Source of the DNA: Annona cherimola
Lineage: Eukaryota; Streptophyta; Magnoliopsida; Magnoliales; Annonaceae
DNA: 64,000 bases
Direction of reading: 5' to 3'
NCBI GenBank assembly: GCA_030490835.1
Contig: CM059975.1
Location: 50,335,174 to 50,399,173, forward strand
The notes under the pieces are model-generated. The model saw nothing but the letters and a program-made list of their open reading frames with translations, searched no databases and was not told the origin of the DNA. Below, piece after piece: positions 48,204 through 59,398 of the stretch (position 1 is the stretch's first letter; each line of letters begins with the position of its first letter). The translations under genes and the position numbers were made by a program.

Positions 48204-48760
48204 TTGACATGCATGGTGGACCTCTAATTTTTTTTCTTGTTGTAGCATCGGCTGAAAAAAGTCCATTCAAATTCATAAGCTCACTTTGACTATAGTAATG
48301 TTTTAGAATATTGAAAATTATAAATATTATTGGTGAGAAACTTACATGTCGGTTGAGTATTTGATTGAGATAAAATCCCATGTTGATCTTTTGATAAATC
48401 TTCAATTTTTATATTTGAGGTTGTCACTTGTTGTTGATATTCTAGTAATTCAAAAATATTCATATGCTTATGCTTTGCCATTGTAAAAAAATTAGAAATT
48501 GTATGTATTTATCTTAATAGTAATGTAACTTTAAAATGAGTAACAAAACAAAACAAGTTTTCTGAGTAAAGAAAACATTTTAAAATGATTTATTCTACTA
48601 GTTAAATTTATTTAAAAATTACCCTAAAAGTAATTGACTAGAAATACACAATGAATTTAATATTATAAGTAAATTTTCTTTTATTGTGACTCATTTCTTA
48701 ATTGGTGTAGTATAAGTAATCTAATTTTAAGATACTTTTCTTATAAAATAGAAAATAACT
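48204..48760 (-). mobile_element. CACTA transposon, right portion with N-terminal exons
   Basis: A minus-strand frame from ATG 48481 reads MAKHKHMNIFELLEYQQQ and continues about 45 codons to a good splice donor (GTAAGTTTCTC). A second stretch ends with [13 protein letters not shown] at 48204. KKxRGPxxC is the conserved opening of plant En/Spm PF03004 proteins, whose C-terminal part lies at 20895-21436. Orientation and order agree, so the Z element probably split one CACTA gene, with loss of its middle. The non-coding rest up to 48760 is AT-rich and no TAGTG end was found. Confidence 0.5.
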
Positions 48761-49375
48761 AGTAAAGTCGAGTTGGATTTGCGAATTCACTGACTGTTTG
48801 AATTTTAGAACTTCATAATTTTGTTTCTTTGGCTTTGATGCTTCAAGTCTTTTAGTTGAATTGACTTAGCCTTAAACTTCGTCCAAGTCACAAGCGGAGT
48901 CGACGTAGGTGTGTGACTTCGTTTCTTGCACTTAGTATTGGAATTCTGCTTTAGGGCTTCAGAAACTTAAGTTGGAGATTGAGGTCGACTTGGTCTTCAA
49001 TTTCGCTCAAGTCGCAAGGTAGAGTTGACCTGGGGTGTGACTTCATCTACTTCAAATAGAGTCAATTAAAACATGTAACCTTGGAGTTGACTTTACCCAA
49101 GTCAGGGTTTGAGTCAACTTGGGTATGCGACTTGACATGTCCACACTTCATGCTCATCGAAAACTTGGTCTTTCATCCTAAATTACATCCTGAGATCAAG
49201 TTTGTTATAAGCTTGACCCAAGTCGATTGCTTGAGTCAACTTAGCTATGCAACTTGGTCTGCTTTGCTTTAGTATTTGAAAATTCTAACTTGAAATCATT
49301 ACACCAAATGTGTTAGTGCCCTTAAACACTGAAATTTGGATTGCTAATAATCAAAGCATAGATTGCTCTTGATTT
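48761..49375 (-). mobile_element. Decayed copia LTR fragment
   Basis: It has repeated CAAGTC...GTCGACTTGG-like modules in minus orientation. The right side ends TTGCTAATAATCAAAGCATAGA, which is the reverse of the LTR start region (TCTATGTTTTGATGATTAACAA). It is heavily mutated at CpG sites and lacks both termini. Confidence 0.6.
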
Positions 49376-49379
49376 GCTA

Positions 49380-50544
49380 ATGGAGTTCACAATAACTAGA
49401 ATGTCCTCTATGATGCTCACCGAAAATTTGAAGGAGCGATTTATAAATTACAGTGCCATGGACATGGGCTTGGAGTGGCCCATTTTCAATTTTTCTCAAA
49501 TGGAAAGAGGGATTAGGCTTATGCTCACTCCAAGATCACACAATGTTTTGTCTACCTGTACATCATCAGGAAGATAAGGGATAAGAAAACTTCCTGGGTC
49601 TTGAGCTTTCGTGAAAAATTATTTTGCAACACAACACTGTACTCTTTAGTAAGTGATAACATCCTATGCTCCTCGAGTTTGCACTTGTTGAATAAAATCT
49701 CTTTCAGAAACTTGGCATAAGTTAGCATTTAAGAGAGTATATCAATGAATGGAACATTAATCCATAAATTTTTTATGGTTGAAATGAATTTTCCAAACTA
49801 CTTTTGTAATTTGGCCTGTATAGTTCTCAGGGAAATGGAGAAAGGAGGCTAGTATGGTCAGGGTGGGACATGTGACTTCTTCACCATTAGTCTAGGCTGT
49901 GACTCCTTGCTTTGCTTCTGTTATTGCTTAGATTTGTTGTCAACTTCTTCTTTTTTAGTTTGGGTTGACTCAAGTTGCTTGCTACTTGGAAGAGTGATTG
50001 CCATGACTTGTTCTCTTGGTTTGAAATCGAGTTTACTCAAAAATTGATCTTAGTTTCTTTAAGAGGAGGTTAAAGCTTATGAGTAATTTGGTTTTCAAAA
50101 TTTTTTATATAAGTTTGTAATTCCCTGATTTGTTTTCCTTGGGATTGGAGTTTTTGCTGGATGCCTCTTCGATTTTCTTTTGAGAGAGAAGGATGCTTTC
50201 AGGTAGAGACTTAGTAGTTGGTGTTGAGTTTAGTGTAGTTAAAGCTGGCTAAGGTTGATATGTTGGTGGATTTGGTAGTGATTGGCCAAAGTTTTGAGTG
50301 TTGGACTAATTTGGCCAAGAGAGATTGGGGTATTGTAGCTGTTGGAATAGAGATTACCGTAGGGGTGAGTATTGTATTGGTGGTCAACTGCATGGTTTTG
50401 CTTGCTTGATGTCTCCTAAATGTAGAAGTTACATTCAGATGTGTAGTGAGATGTCCTATAGATCTCGCAAGAGGCATGTTGAGTTGAATTGCACCTCAGT
50501 CTATGGCTTCCGATTTCTTTTCTCACAGCAATATCTGATCCATT
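49380..50544 (-). pseudogene. Athila-like gypsy gag-protease remnant
   Basis: On the minus strand near 49400-49700 successive frames give YAKFLKEILFNKCKLEEH, LTKEYSVVLQNNFS, KLKDPGSFLIPYLP and LCDLGVSISLIPLSI. This is the protease region of Athila/Tat-type elements, where the usual D-S/T-G is D-L-G. Upstream (49900-50500) there is proline/asparagine-rich gag-like sequence with many stops. No LTR can be assigned to it. Confidence 0.6.
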
Positions 50545-50866
50545 TTGGCCATGAGTGAGTTTAGGACTTTGATCTCATACATGCCCCCACAATTGAGGAA
50601 GTATATGGCCGATTCAACTCATATTCTGACAGCTGAACAATATAAGATCGAGGAAAATTTAACTCATCTGGAACATCTTGCACGAATCTTAGAAAGTCAC
50701 GAAAAGCAGTTAAAGAGGAGGATAATTTGGCATGTTCTAGTGCAATGGAGCAACCACAGTGAGTGGATAGCTATGTGGGAGCTAGAGGACGATATTCGCA
50801 GAATTTGCCCTGAATTGTTCAACAGTTTATCTCGACTATTGCAAGTTTATAGGATGAAACTTTATA
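50545..50866 (+). pseudogene. Second chromovirus pol tail with chromodomain
   Basis: An open stretch starting near 50545 encodes QLRKYMADSTHIL, then ENLTHLEHLARILE and LKRRIIWHVLVQWSNHSEW ... WELEDDIRRICPELF. This is the end of gypsy integrase followed by a chromodomain, as in the Z element but plus-strand and clearly different. It is followed at once by a purine-rich tract and an LTR start. Confidence 0.75.
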
Positions 50867-51404
50867 AGGTAGGGAGAATGTAAAATATTAAAAAAATTAA
50901 GTTGACTGGTCAAAGTCCACATAAGATATCTTACGTGGGAAGGGTTGACCCTTTGACCAACTGGGCCGGATGGTTAATAATGGACTTTGCCCAATTATTA
51001 TTTATATAAGCTGCAGTTTATATTTATATTTTTGGATGTTACTTCAGGAACCTGTGTGGCTTAGTTGGCATACAAGAGGTCCAAATGTTTTAGAGGTCTA
51101 GGGTATGAGTGAAAGTTTTGTAAAAATAATAAAAATTAATTTTTGCACTTTTACCTCTCCAGCCATGTGGGCCCTACAGGATAAGATAGGATGAGATAAG
51201 ATAAGATTTGGTTAAATTAGGATTTAAGTTTAAAGAAGTTTTATCTCTTTCCCTATCTCATAGAAGCTATGAAAACTTTTATAAATTAGATTGGAGAGCT
51301 GATGGATTTAGAGAAACTTATGAGGAGAGAGAGAGCTTCAAAGGTTGTGAGAGGAATTTTTTAAGCGAGTGGAATTTTATTTGGAAGTTGATTTTAGATT
51401 AATA
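50867..51404 (+). mobile_element. Polypurine tract and truncated 3' LTR of the second chromovirus
   Basis: AGGTAGGGAGAA precedes TGTAAAATATT at 50879, the expected start of a 3' LTR after a chromodomain pol. The LTR continues with TATATAAGC-like signals near 51003 and stops near 51404, where copia element D begins. About 525 bp remain; no CA end is recognised. Confidence 0.6.
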
Positions 51405-53737
51405 ATTATTTATTTCCTTGATGTACTTGGACTGGTTTATGAAGATCCCTTCCCTTGATTGTTTAATTTGTAGTCCAAGGAAGAAATTCAGCTCCCTTAT
51501 CATATTCATCTCAAATTCTTTCTGTATAAGCTCAGAAAATTCTTGACAAAGAATCTCATTAGTAGCACCAAATATAATGTCATCAACATAAATTTGAATA
51601 ATCAAGATATCTTTTTCTTTGTACTTGATAAACAAAGTGGTGTCTACCTTTCCCTTTGGAAGTCATGATCAATCAAAAAATTACTTAATCTCTCATACCA
51701 AGCTCTTGGGGCTTGTTTTAATCCATACAATGCTTTGGTTAATTTGTATACAAATTTAGATTGATCTTTTTTCTCAAATCCAGGTGGTTGTTCAACATAC
51801 ACCTCTTCATGAACAACCACCTCTTCATTTATATAACCATTTAGAAATGCACTTTTAACATCCATTTGAAACAATTTAAATTTCATGTGAGATGCAAAAG
51901 CTAGTAAGATACGAATGACTTCTAATCTAGCAACCGGAGCATAGGATTCCTCAAAGTCTATTCTCTCTTCTTGTGAGTATCCCTTTGCCACAAGTCTAGC
52001 TTTGTTTCTCACCACAAGTCCACTTTCATCTAATTTGTTCCTAAAGACCCATTTTGTGCCAATGACAATGCAATCTTTTGGTCTTGGAACAAGATGCCAA
52101 ACTTGATTTCTTTCAAATTGATTTAATTCCTCTTGCATTGCTATAATCCAGTTTTCATCATCAAGTGCTTGATCTATAGTGGATGGTTCAATTTTGGATA
52201 CAAAGGCGTATTGTCCACAAATATTTTGTTTTGACCTTCTAGTCTTTACACCTTCATAGACATTCCCTATAACTTGTTCAATTGGATGGACATTTTTGAA
52301 CTTTAAATCAGTTGGAAGTTTATAGAAATTATTACCTTCACTTACCCTTTCCTCCATGGAATCTTCTTGCTTCTCCATATGCAATTTTTCAAGGCTACTT
52401 GTTATCTCATCTGCATCACTTAAATCATCTTTTCTTTTGAGGCATGGATTAGATTCATCAAAAACAACATGTATCGACTCTTCTACAATTTGGTTCCTTT
52501 TATTGAAAACTCTATATGCTTTGCTATTTGATGAGTAACCAAGGAATATTGTCTCATCACTCTTAGTATCCAGTTTTCCCAAGTTGGTTTTACCATTGTT
52601 CAAAACATAGCATGTGCATCCAAAAGCATGAAAATAAGAAATATTTGATTTTCTTCCTTTCCATAGCTCATAAGGGGTCTTTTTCAAGATAGCTCTAATG
52701 GTAACTCGATTCAACACATGACAAGCTGTACTTACATCTTCATCCCAAAATTTCTTGGATAATCTATTCTTATTTAGCATTGTTCTAGCCATCTCTTCTA
52801 TGATTCTATTTTTCCTTTCTACCACTCCATTTTGTTGTGAAGTTCTTGGTGCAGAAAATATGTGGTGAATTCCTTTTTCATTACATAATTCTATGAAACG
52901 TTTATTTTCAAACTCACCACCATGATCACTTCTAATAGTCATAATAGTACATTATTTTTCATTTTGCACTAAGTTTACAAAAGTTGCAAACATAGAGAAG
53001 GCTTCATCTTTGCTAGCTAAGAGAATTACCCATGTGAATCTTGAAAAATCATCAACTATCACAAACACATATTTCTTTCCACCAATGGTTAAAATGTCGG
53101 ATGGTCCATATAGATCCATATGTAGCAATTCAAGTGACCTAGTAGTAGAAATTTCCTTTTTGGTAGAAAAAGGCATTTTAGGTTGTTTTGACAATTGACA
53201 TGCCTTGCAAATTTTATCTTTGTCATATTTCAATTTAGGCAATCCTTCTACCAAACTCTTCTTCCATAGGGTCTTTATATTTGTCATGTTTATATGCCCA
53301 AGCCTCTTATGCCAAACCCATGAATCATTGTCAATGGCCATTAGACATTGACCATCTAGTTCATCAAGTAAAATCAAATATACATTTCCATGTCTTTTTT
53401 CGCTAAACATGATATGTTCTCCATCAAATACATTACATATAGATGATTCAAACACAACCTTGTATTCTTTGTAACATAATTGGCTAATACTCATTAAATT
53501 GTGCTTGAGTCCTTCAACAAATAATACATCTTCCATACATGCATTTGAAATACTATAAATATTTCCTTTACCTTTGATTTTACCTTTCTCATTATTTCCA
53601 AAAGCAACAGTTCCATCGTTGCAAGGCTTGAGTTTATGAAATAAACTTCTTTCACCGGTCATATGCCTTGAGCAACCGCTATCCATGAACCAAATGTTGC
53701 TTGCCTTTGCTTTGAAACATATCTGAAAAATGAACAA
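51405..53737 (-). pseudogene. Element D pol: protease, integrase, partial reverse transcriptase
   Basis: Protease WFMDSGCSRHMTG near 53680; HHCC region WHKRLGHINM ... CKACQLSKQ; integrase [29 protein letters not shown]; reverse transcriptase [32 protein letters not shown] and, after a frameshift near 51650, IYVDDIIFG. One in-frame TAA is at 52949-52951, just before the integrase DHGG block. The YINEEV block carries a short duplicated segment. The coding sequence is cut at YIKEI, near 51412. It is better preserved than element B because the reverse transcriptase is still there. Confidence 0.88.
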
Positions 53738-53744
53738 ATAAATC

Positions 53745-55616
53745 TTATCTCTTTGGTACCCATTTTATGGGTCTATTTGGGTTAGTAAACTGATTTAATC
53801 TTTGTTGTTCTATCTTCGAAAGTCCAAATCTTGTGTTTCTTGGAACCCAAACTAATTTTGTACCATGGTCATATAATTTCTTAAAGTTGCATCTATGAAT
53901 TTTGTGACCCATCTTGTTGCAAAAGTTGCAGACCATTGGTAGTCTAGGAGTAGGCCTCCAAGTACGTTGTGGTTCAAAAATTGGCCTTTTGGTCCAAACA
54001 ACTTGTTTCCCTTTAGGTATGTAAATAGATGCAGTTTTGGTTTGATTTTTCTCAAGTATTGGCACATTTGATTTGCCGCTTTCTCTTTGCTCAAATGTGG
54101 AGTATCCAAGACCTCTTCTATTGGTTTGAGAGGTCATGTTTAGAAACATTTTCACATTTTCTCCTGGATTAGAGAATTTAGCTAATGATTCATTTAATGA
54201 CTCATTCTCCTTTTTCAATTTTTTCATTTCTTTCAAAAGTAGTTCATTTTCTTCTTTCAGTTTTGTTATTTTTTCCGCTAGTTTTCCATTTACAATAATA
54301 ATGGAATTGCATTGTTGTCTCTTTAATGATAACTTGTTTCCTAATTTTTTGATTTCCTCATATAATGAATCATATGCATGTTGTAATTCCTTTAATTCAG
54401 CACATTTGAGACATTCTTGAATAGAAGAATAAGTAGATTGAGAATGACAAAATTTGGAAGTTACCTCTTCATTACTTGTGCACTTTGTTGAGGTGGTTTT
54501 CTCTTCCAAAACTTCCGTTGTGTTTAAACACAACAAATTTTCTTCTCGCTCAATCCGCGCCATGCAGCATATTCTTGCACAATTTGCCGCTTCAAAATCA
54601 TCGATTGAGGAGCTACTTGTTGATGAAGTTTCTTCATTCACGTACATTCCTCTTCCCTTTGGCCTTTGGAGTTTTCTGCTTTCATATCTTTCCTTCCTCT
54701 CTTGATGATCCTTTGATTCTTCTTCCGGTGTAGGACATTGAGCTTGCATATGTCTCATACCGCCGCATCTATAACACTTTGTAGCCTCCTTCTTCTTCTC
54801 TTTTCGTGATCTCTCTTTGAAGTCTTTGAAGTTCTTTTAATTTCTCACAAACTTTCAAAATCTACGTGTGAGTAGAGCAATGTCTTTATTGTCATTGTGA
54901 GATGATGAGGTGGATTCATCCGAGTTATGGGTGACTTTTAGTGCAATTGCTCTCTTTCCTTTGTGGTGATCTTCATTTATTTTCTTGATTAGCTCATGTG
55001 ATATTAGTGAGTTAATAAGGTCTTTTAGCTTCAATGTATTCAAGTCCTTTGCTTCTTCTATTGCAGTAATTTTCGGAGTCCACGATTCGGGTAGTGCCCT
55101 TAGAATTTTCATAACCTGCTCCGATTCAGAAATTATTTTTCCAAGACCTTTCAAAGTATTAGTAATTTTAGAGAATCTAGCAAACATTTCTGAAATATTT
55201 TCTGTATCTAGCATTCTAAAGCTTTCCAACTCTCCAATCAAAATATTTCTCCTTGTCCCTTGGACTTGAGAAGTTCCTTCATAGATAGATGTTAATGTAT
55301 CCCATATTTCTTTTGCAGTTAGATAAGAGGATACTCTATCATATTCAGAAGCGGTAAGAGCACAAAACAATGAGTTCATAGCTTTAGCATTGCTCTTAAC
55401 AGTTTTTACTTCCTCATCGGTCCATTTGGAAGCTCTTTCATCAATATGCAAGGTTACACCGTCTTGGATTGCAATCCAAGAGTCCATATCTGTAGCCATG
55501 ATGAGTTGTTTCATACGTAGCTTCCAATCGCCGAAATTGTTCCCATCAAACAATGGTGGCCTAGTAAAAGATTGGCCTTCGGCAAATGTGTGAACGGAAG
55601 TCGATTGGAATGCCAT
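53745..55616 (-). pseudogene. Element D gag, two open parts separated by stops
   Basis: The first part (55616-54855, 253 codons) is a UBN2/DUF4219-type gag starting MAFQSTSVHTFAEGQSF and ending LLTRRF before TGA. After a second stop the same frame continues with a CCHC knuckle (CYRCGGMRHMQAQC, near 54770), an acidic segment, a coiled-coil region (ITKLKEENELLLKEMKKLKK) and a second knuckle CNFCNKMGHKIHRC. It ends at 53745 with GPIKWVPKR-type residues. Start chosen by match to element B, 35 bases after the PBS. Pol then begins in a different frame 7 bases on. Confidence 0.85.
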
Positions 55617-55650
55617 ATCAAAAGATCTCTTTGGTATAACTCAAAGACCT

Positions 55651-55662
55651 GCTCTGATACCA
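55651..55662 (-). promoter_or_regulatory. Primer binding site of element D
   Basis: On the minus strand it reads TGGTATCAGAGC, the exact initiator-methionine-tRNA complement used by most plant copia elements, two bases from the 5' LTR. Confidence 0.9.
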
Positions 55663-55664
55663 TT

Positions 55665-57381
55665 TGTTGGTCCCGAGTTAATGGCAATTACCCAAGAGGG
55701 GAGGAGTGAATTGGGTATTTAAAATTTTTCTACTTAAACAAAATCTTTACCCCGGATTAATCTAGTCCCCTATTATGAAGAAACAAATGGAAAGCAATAT
55801 AATGCAGAGAACAGAAATAAATGTCAACAAATAAGATTTTATAGTGGTTCGGGCAACCTTCCCTACTCCACTCTTCCAAGCTCACACCTCTTGTGACTTG
55901 GGTTCCACTATGTATTTCATAAATACAACTAGAGCCACTGCTCTCTTCTAGATTCCAGCTCTAGGAGGCATCAATAATTCACAGCACAAGTAGGTGACGA
56001 GTTCCACTCCAATCACACACTACTTTGCTTACACTTGATCTTAGTTACCCAAACTAAATCAAGTTCAATACAACAAAAGAAAGTTTCTACACGTTACTGT
56101 TGTGTAGAGGAAGATTTGGCTAAGAGAAGAACTTGTAAAGCAGTCTGAAAGATTCAACGAGCGGCTCTTGATAGTTTGAAAGCAGAGTTCTTCTTTTATA
56201 TGATGACTTGATCACTTAATGCTCTTAGAGATGAGAGTTATGCTCATTCAATGAATTCTCAGCTAAGTTCCTCGTTCATATTGAATGCCTTATATAATTT
56301 GCAAGGGAATCCGAATGTTTGGAAGTAGGTGGCGCGCATTTAATGCGCCAACATTCAAAAAATTTCTGACCGTTGCGACCCAAGTCGCAGGTGGAGTCGA
56401 CTTCGGGTGCGACTTCGCCCAAGTTGTAGATGGAGTCGACTTCGAGTGCGACTTCGCCTGTTTGCAACTTTTTCAAGTTCCAGTTTAGGTCGACTTGGTT
56501 TTCAACTTGACCCAAGTCGCAGGTGAAGTCGACTTCTGGTGCGACTTCACTTCCTCAGCTTGCTTAATGAACTTGAAATCTTCGAAGATGACTTTGATCA
56601 CTTGATTTTCTTCATACTGATTGTTCTCCCTTGATTTATTTCTCTTTGGAACACTGTATGATTATTTACATAGAAAATCTTAGATTCTTTTTCTTGAGTT
56701 CTTGAGTACTTGAATCTTGGAACGCATGGAAGATGTCCGAGTAAGTGTTCATGATCCAACATGATGAATTCATGCAACCCTGATTGCTTTAATTTTCCAT
56801 TTGATCTTCATTTGAGTGTTTGAGTTATCTTGATCTTCATCTCCACTCAAATCTGTCATTGAATTAACTCGTTCAGCAATTTCCGCACTGAAGTCGAAGC
56901 TGGAGTCGACTTGGGATGCGACTTCACCCAAGTCGCATGTGGAGTCGACTTGGGATGCGACTTCACCCAAGTCGCATGTAGAGTCGACTTGGGATGCGAC
57001 TTCGGTAGCTCTCGTCCCCAATTTCAACTCTGGATGAAAATGACGCCTCGAAGTCGAAGCTGGAGTCGACTTGGTCTGCGACTTCACCCAAGTCGCATGC
57101 GGAGTCGACTTCGTTTGCGACTTCGGTAGCTTGGTTCCCCGTTTTCAACTCTGGACGAAAATGTCGAGCTGAAGTCGCTACTGGAGTCGACTTGGGGATC
57201 GACTTGGCCTAAGTTGATGCCTGAGTCGACTTGGAAATCGACTTAACTTTCCATGCTTCATATTTTTCATTTTTATAACCTTCAATCATCTTCACAAACA
57301 TGTTAGTAACCAACATTTACTCAAATTGGTTTGTTAATCATCAAAACATAAACTTGTCTTATTTTTCACATGTTTCCAACA
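55665..57381 (-). repeat. 5' LTR of element D
   Basis: Plus-strand ends are TGTTGGTCCCGAG at 55665 and TTTCCAACA at 57381; 1717 bp. A minus-strand TATATAAGGC lies at about 56288-56297. GTCGAC-rich modules are at 56385-56545 and 56890-57245, with one module (TGGGATGCGACTTCACCCAA) repeated in tandem near 56910-56990. Confidence 0.9.
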
Positions 57382-58430
57382 AGATATATATTTGTGCTTG
57401 TAGATGATTATTCAAGATTTACTTTGATAATGCTTTTAGCTACTCAAGATAAAACATTCTCTATATTCTCTATTTTCTCTAAATTAGTACAAAATAAAAA
57501 ATAATCTTCAATTATATTAATTAGAAGTGACTATGGTGTATAATTTGAAAATAAAAGATTCATTAAGTTTTGTAATGAGAAACGTATTCACAATATATTT
57601 TTTGCACCAAGAACTCTACAACAAAATAAAGCGGTTAAAAGAAAGAATAAAATAATAAAAGACATGATTAAAACTATGTTAAATGAAAGTAAATTATAAA
57701 AAAAATTTGGATGAAGCAGTTAACATAATTTGCTATGTGCTAAATAGAGTTGCAATAAAAGCAATCTTGAATAAAACCCTTTATGAGCTTAGGAAAGACT
57801 GAAAACTAAATATTTTAAACTTTCATGCCTTTGAATGCACATGGTATATTAAATAATGAAAAAATAACCTTGAAAACTTGATGCAAAAAATAATGAAGCT
57901 ATTTTCCTTGGTTACTCTTCTAATAGTACAACATTAAGAATATTTAATAAAAGGATAGTAAAAGAGTCAATACAGGTTACCTTCAATGAATTAAACTAAC
58001 TCCAAAAAAGGAAAATAAATTGAGTGATGCAGAAAATTGATCAAATGAATTTGAGAAGTTATAAGTGAAAAAGAAAGGGAGAAAAGAGCTCGAGCAAGAT
58101 GAAGATGAACACAAGTTTAATCAAGAGGTAAGTGAAGGTAATGTTCCTTATAAACCCCTCCACTGATATTTAATTTAGACATGACCATCCAATTAAATAA
58201 GTTATTGAAAACATATATGGTGGTGTAAAAACAAGAGACTCTAGGCAAAATATATGTGGACATTTTGCATTTGCATAAAAAATTAAGCTTAACATAGTTG
58301 ATTAAGCACTTAGTGATGAGAATTGAATAATAGCAATGTAAAAAAAATAAATCAATTTGAAAGAAACAAAGTTTGAGAAATTGTTCTTAGACCTAAGAAT
58401 CATTTGGTAATTGGAGTTATGACATGTTAC
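57382..58430 (+). pseudogene. Old copia integrase to reverse-transcriptase-start remnant
   Basis: Frames on the plus strand give YIFVLVDDYSRFT, FENKRFIKFCNEK, FAPRTLQQNKAVKRKNK, LNRVAIKAIL, then near 58190 a degenerate HPIK..VIENIYGGVKTRDSRQNICGHFAF. These are the same blocks, in the same order, as element D pol, but with many stops and an AT shift. It starts exactly at the outer end of the D LTR, so D inserted into it. The part left of the insertion is not recognised. Confidence 0.75.
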
Positions 58431-58769
58431 TTGAATCTTTATATTACTTGGATTATATTTACATCATTGTCTTAGTCTAGTTAAAGGTTTAAAGTGGTGA
58501 AAGACGATTTTGGTCTTTGTTATGACTCAACTTGGAGTTGATTTTTGAGTGAAATTGGAGTTGAACATACTTAACTATGCTTGAGTTGGATTTCACATGC
58601 TTGTTTTTTAAACATATTTGGGGCGTAGAGACATTTGTATTTTATTTGAACCTTCCAAGTTGGATTTGAATCCAAGTGGTTGAATCTTGTTAGCTTTGAG
58701 TTAATCAATTGTATTGCCTAGTTCATTTCACTTTGTACCTATGACATCATCATCAAAGCACAGAAATCC
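58431..58769. other. Unassigned spacer
   Basis: It contains AACTTGGAGTTGATTTTTGAGTG-like stretches that may be extremely eroded copia LTR modules in minus orientation. Nothing else is recognisable. Confidence 0.3.
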
Positions 58770-59398
58770 ATGGCCTCTGGTGCTTATAATCCTCATATTT
58801 TTGTCTCTGAGGAAGCTTACATGAAATATGCTAATTTGGTTTTGAAAAGACCACTTCTACCCGAGTGCGGTTTAAAAATGGAGTACATAGCTTATGCTTA
58901 TAAGGTTATTGTTAATTCTCACCAATGGCAATAATTTTGGACTCAGCCTGATCCAGCCATTGTCCCTTTAGTTTAAGAGTTTTATGCTAATATTGCTGCG
59001 CACAATCAAGGATGGGTCACTATTCAAGGTAAAACTATGATTTACCACATCGATGAGATCAATGCTTTTTATAGTACACCAGATATTGAACAGCCCAATG
59101 GGCATATACAATATGTATATGGCATGGAGCGAAACATTGCTGAATTGACTTAACACATGTGTTTTGAACTGCCTGTTTGGAGAACCGCTAATGATCAACT
59201 TTATTCCTTTAAATGAACAAGTTTAAGGAACTTTGACAAGGTGTGGTTCTATTTTATCTCGGCCCGATTGCTTCATTTTTCTCGTGTCAATGATATTACG
59301 CTCAATTGAGCTATTTTGTTATATGCCATTCTCACTTGGAAGTCGTTGGATATTGGGTGTTTCATTTATGCTCACATTTTGAGCACTGTGAGGGCCAC
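58770..59398 (+). pseudogene. Putative plant transposon protein domain (PF20167-like) pseudogene
   Basis: From ATG 58770 one frame runs the whole length without a shift but with five in-frame stops. It includes FVSEEAYMKYANLVLKR, SHQWQ, IVPLV then a stop and EFYANIAAHNQGWVTIQGK, MIYHIDEINAFYSTP, and FYFISARLLHFSRVNDIT then ILLYAILTWKSLDIG. The EFYAN / V-x-I-x-GK / I-N-x-F pattern resembles the domain known as putative plant transposon protein (PF20167). Function of that family is unknown; linkage to an LTR element is an inference from the X LTR next door. Confidence 0.55.

Larger units (their letters stand above)
51405..57381 (-). mobile_element. Copia element D (SIRE-like), 3'-truncated
   Basis: From high to low coordinates: 5' LTR, perfect PBS, gag, protease, integrase and most of the reverse transcriptase. 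Everything beyond the YVDD block (RNase H, polypurine tract, 3' LTR) is missing; the left border abuts a chromovirus LTR. The right border (CCAACA, 57376-57381) lies exactly within an older copia integrase remnant, which shows what it inserted into. It is closely related to element B throughout. Confidence 0.88.

Noticed and set aside
48196..48481. Small independent host gene beginning MAKHKHMNIFE
   Set aside because: The downstream stretch ends in the KKxRGPxxC block of CACTA PF03004 proteins, and orientation matches the C-terminal fragments at 20895-21436.
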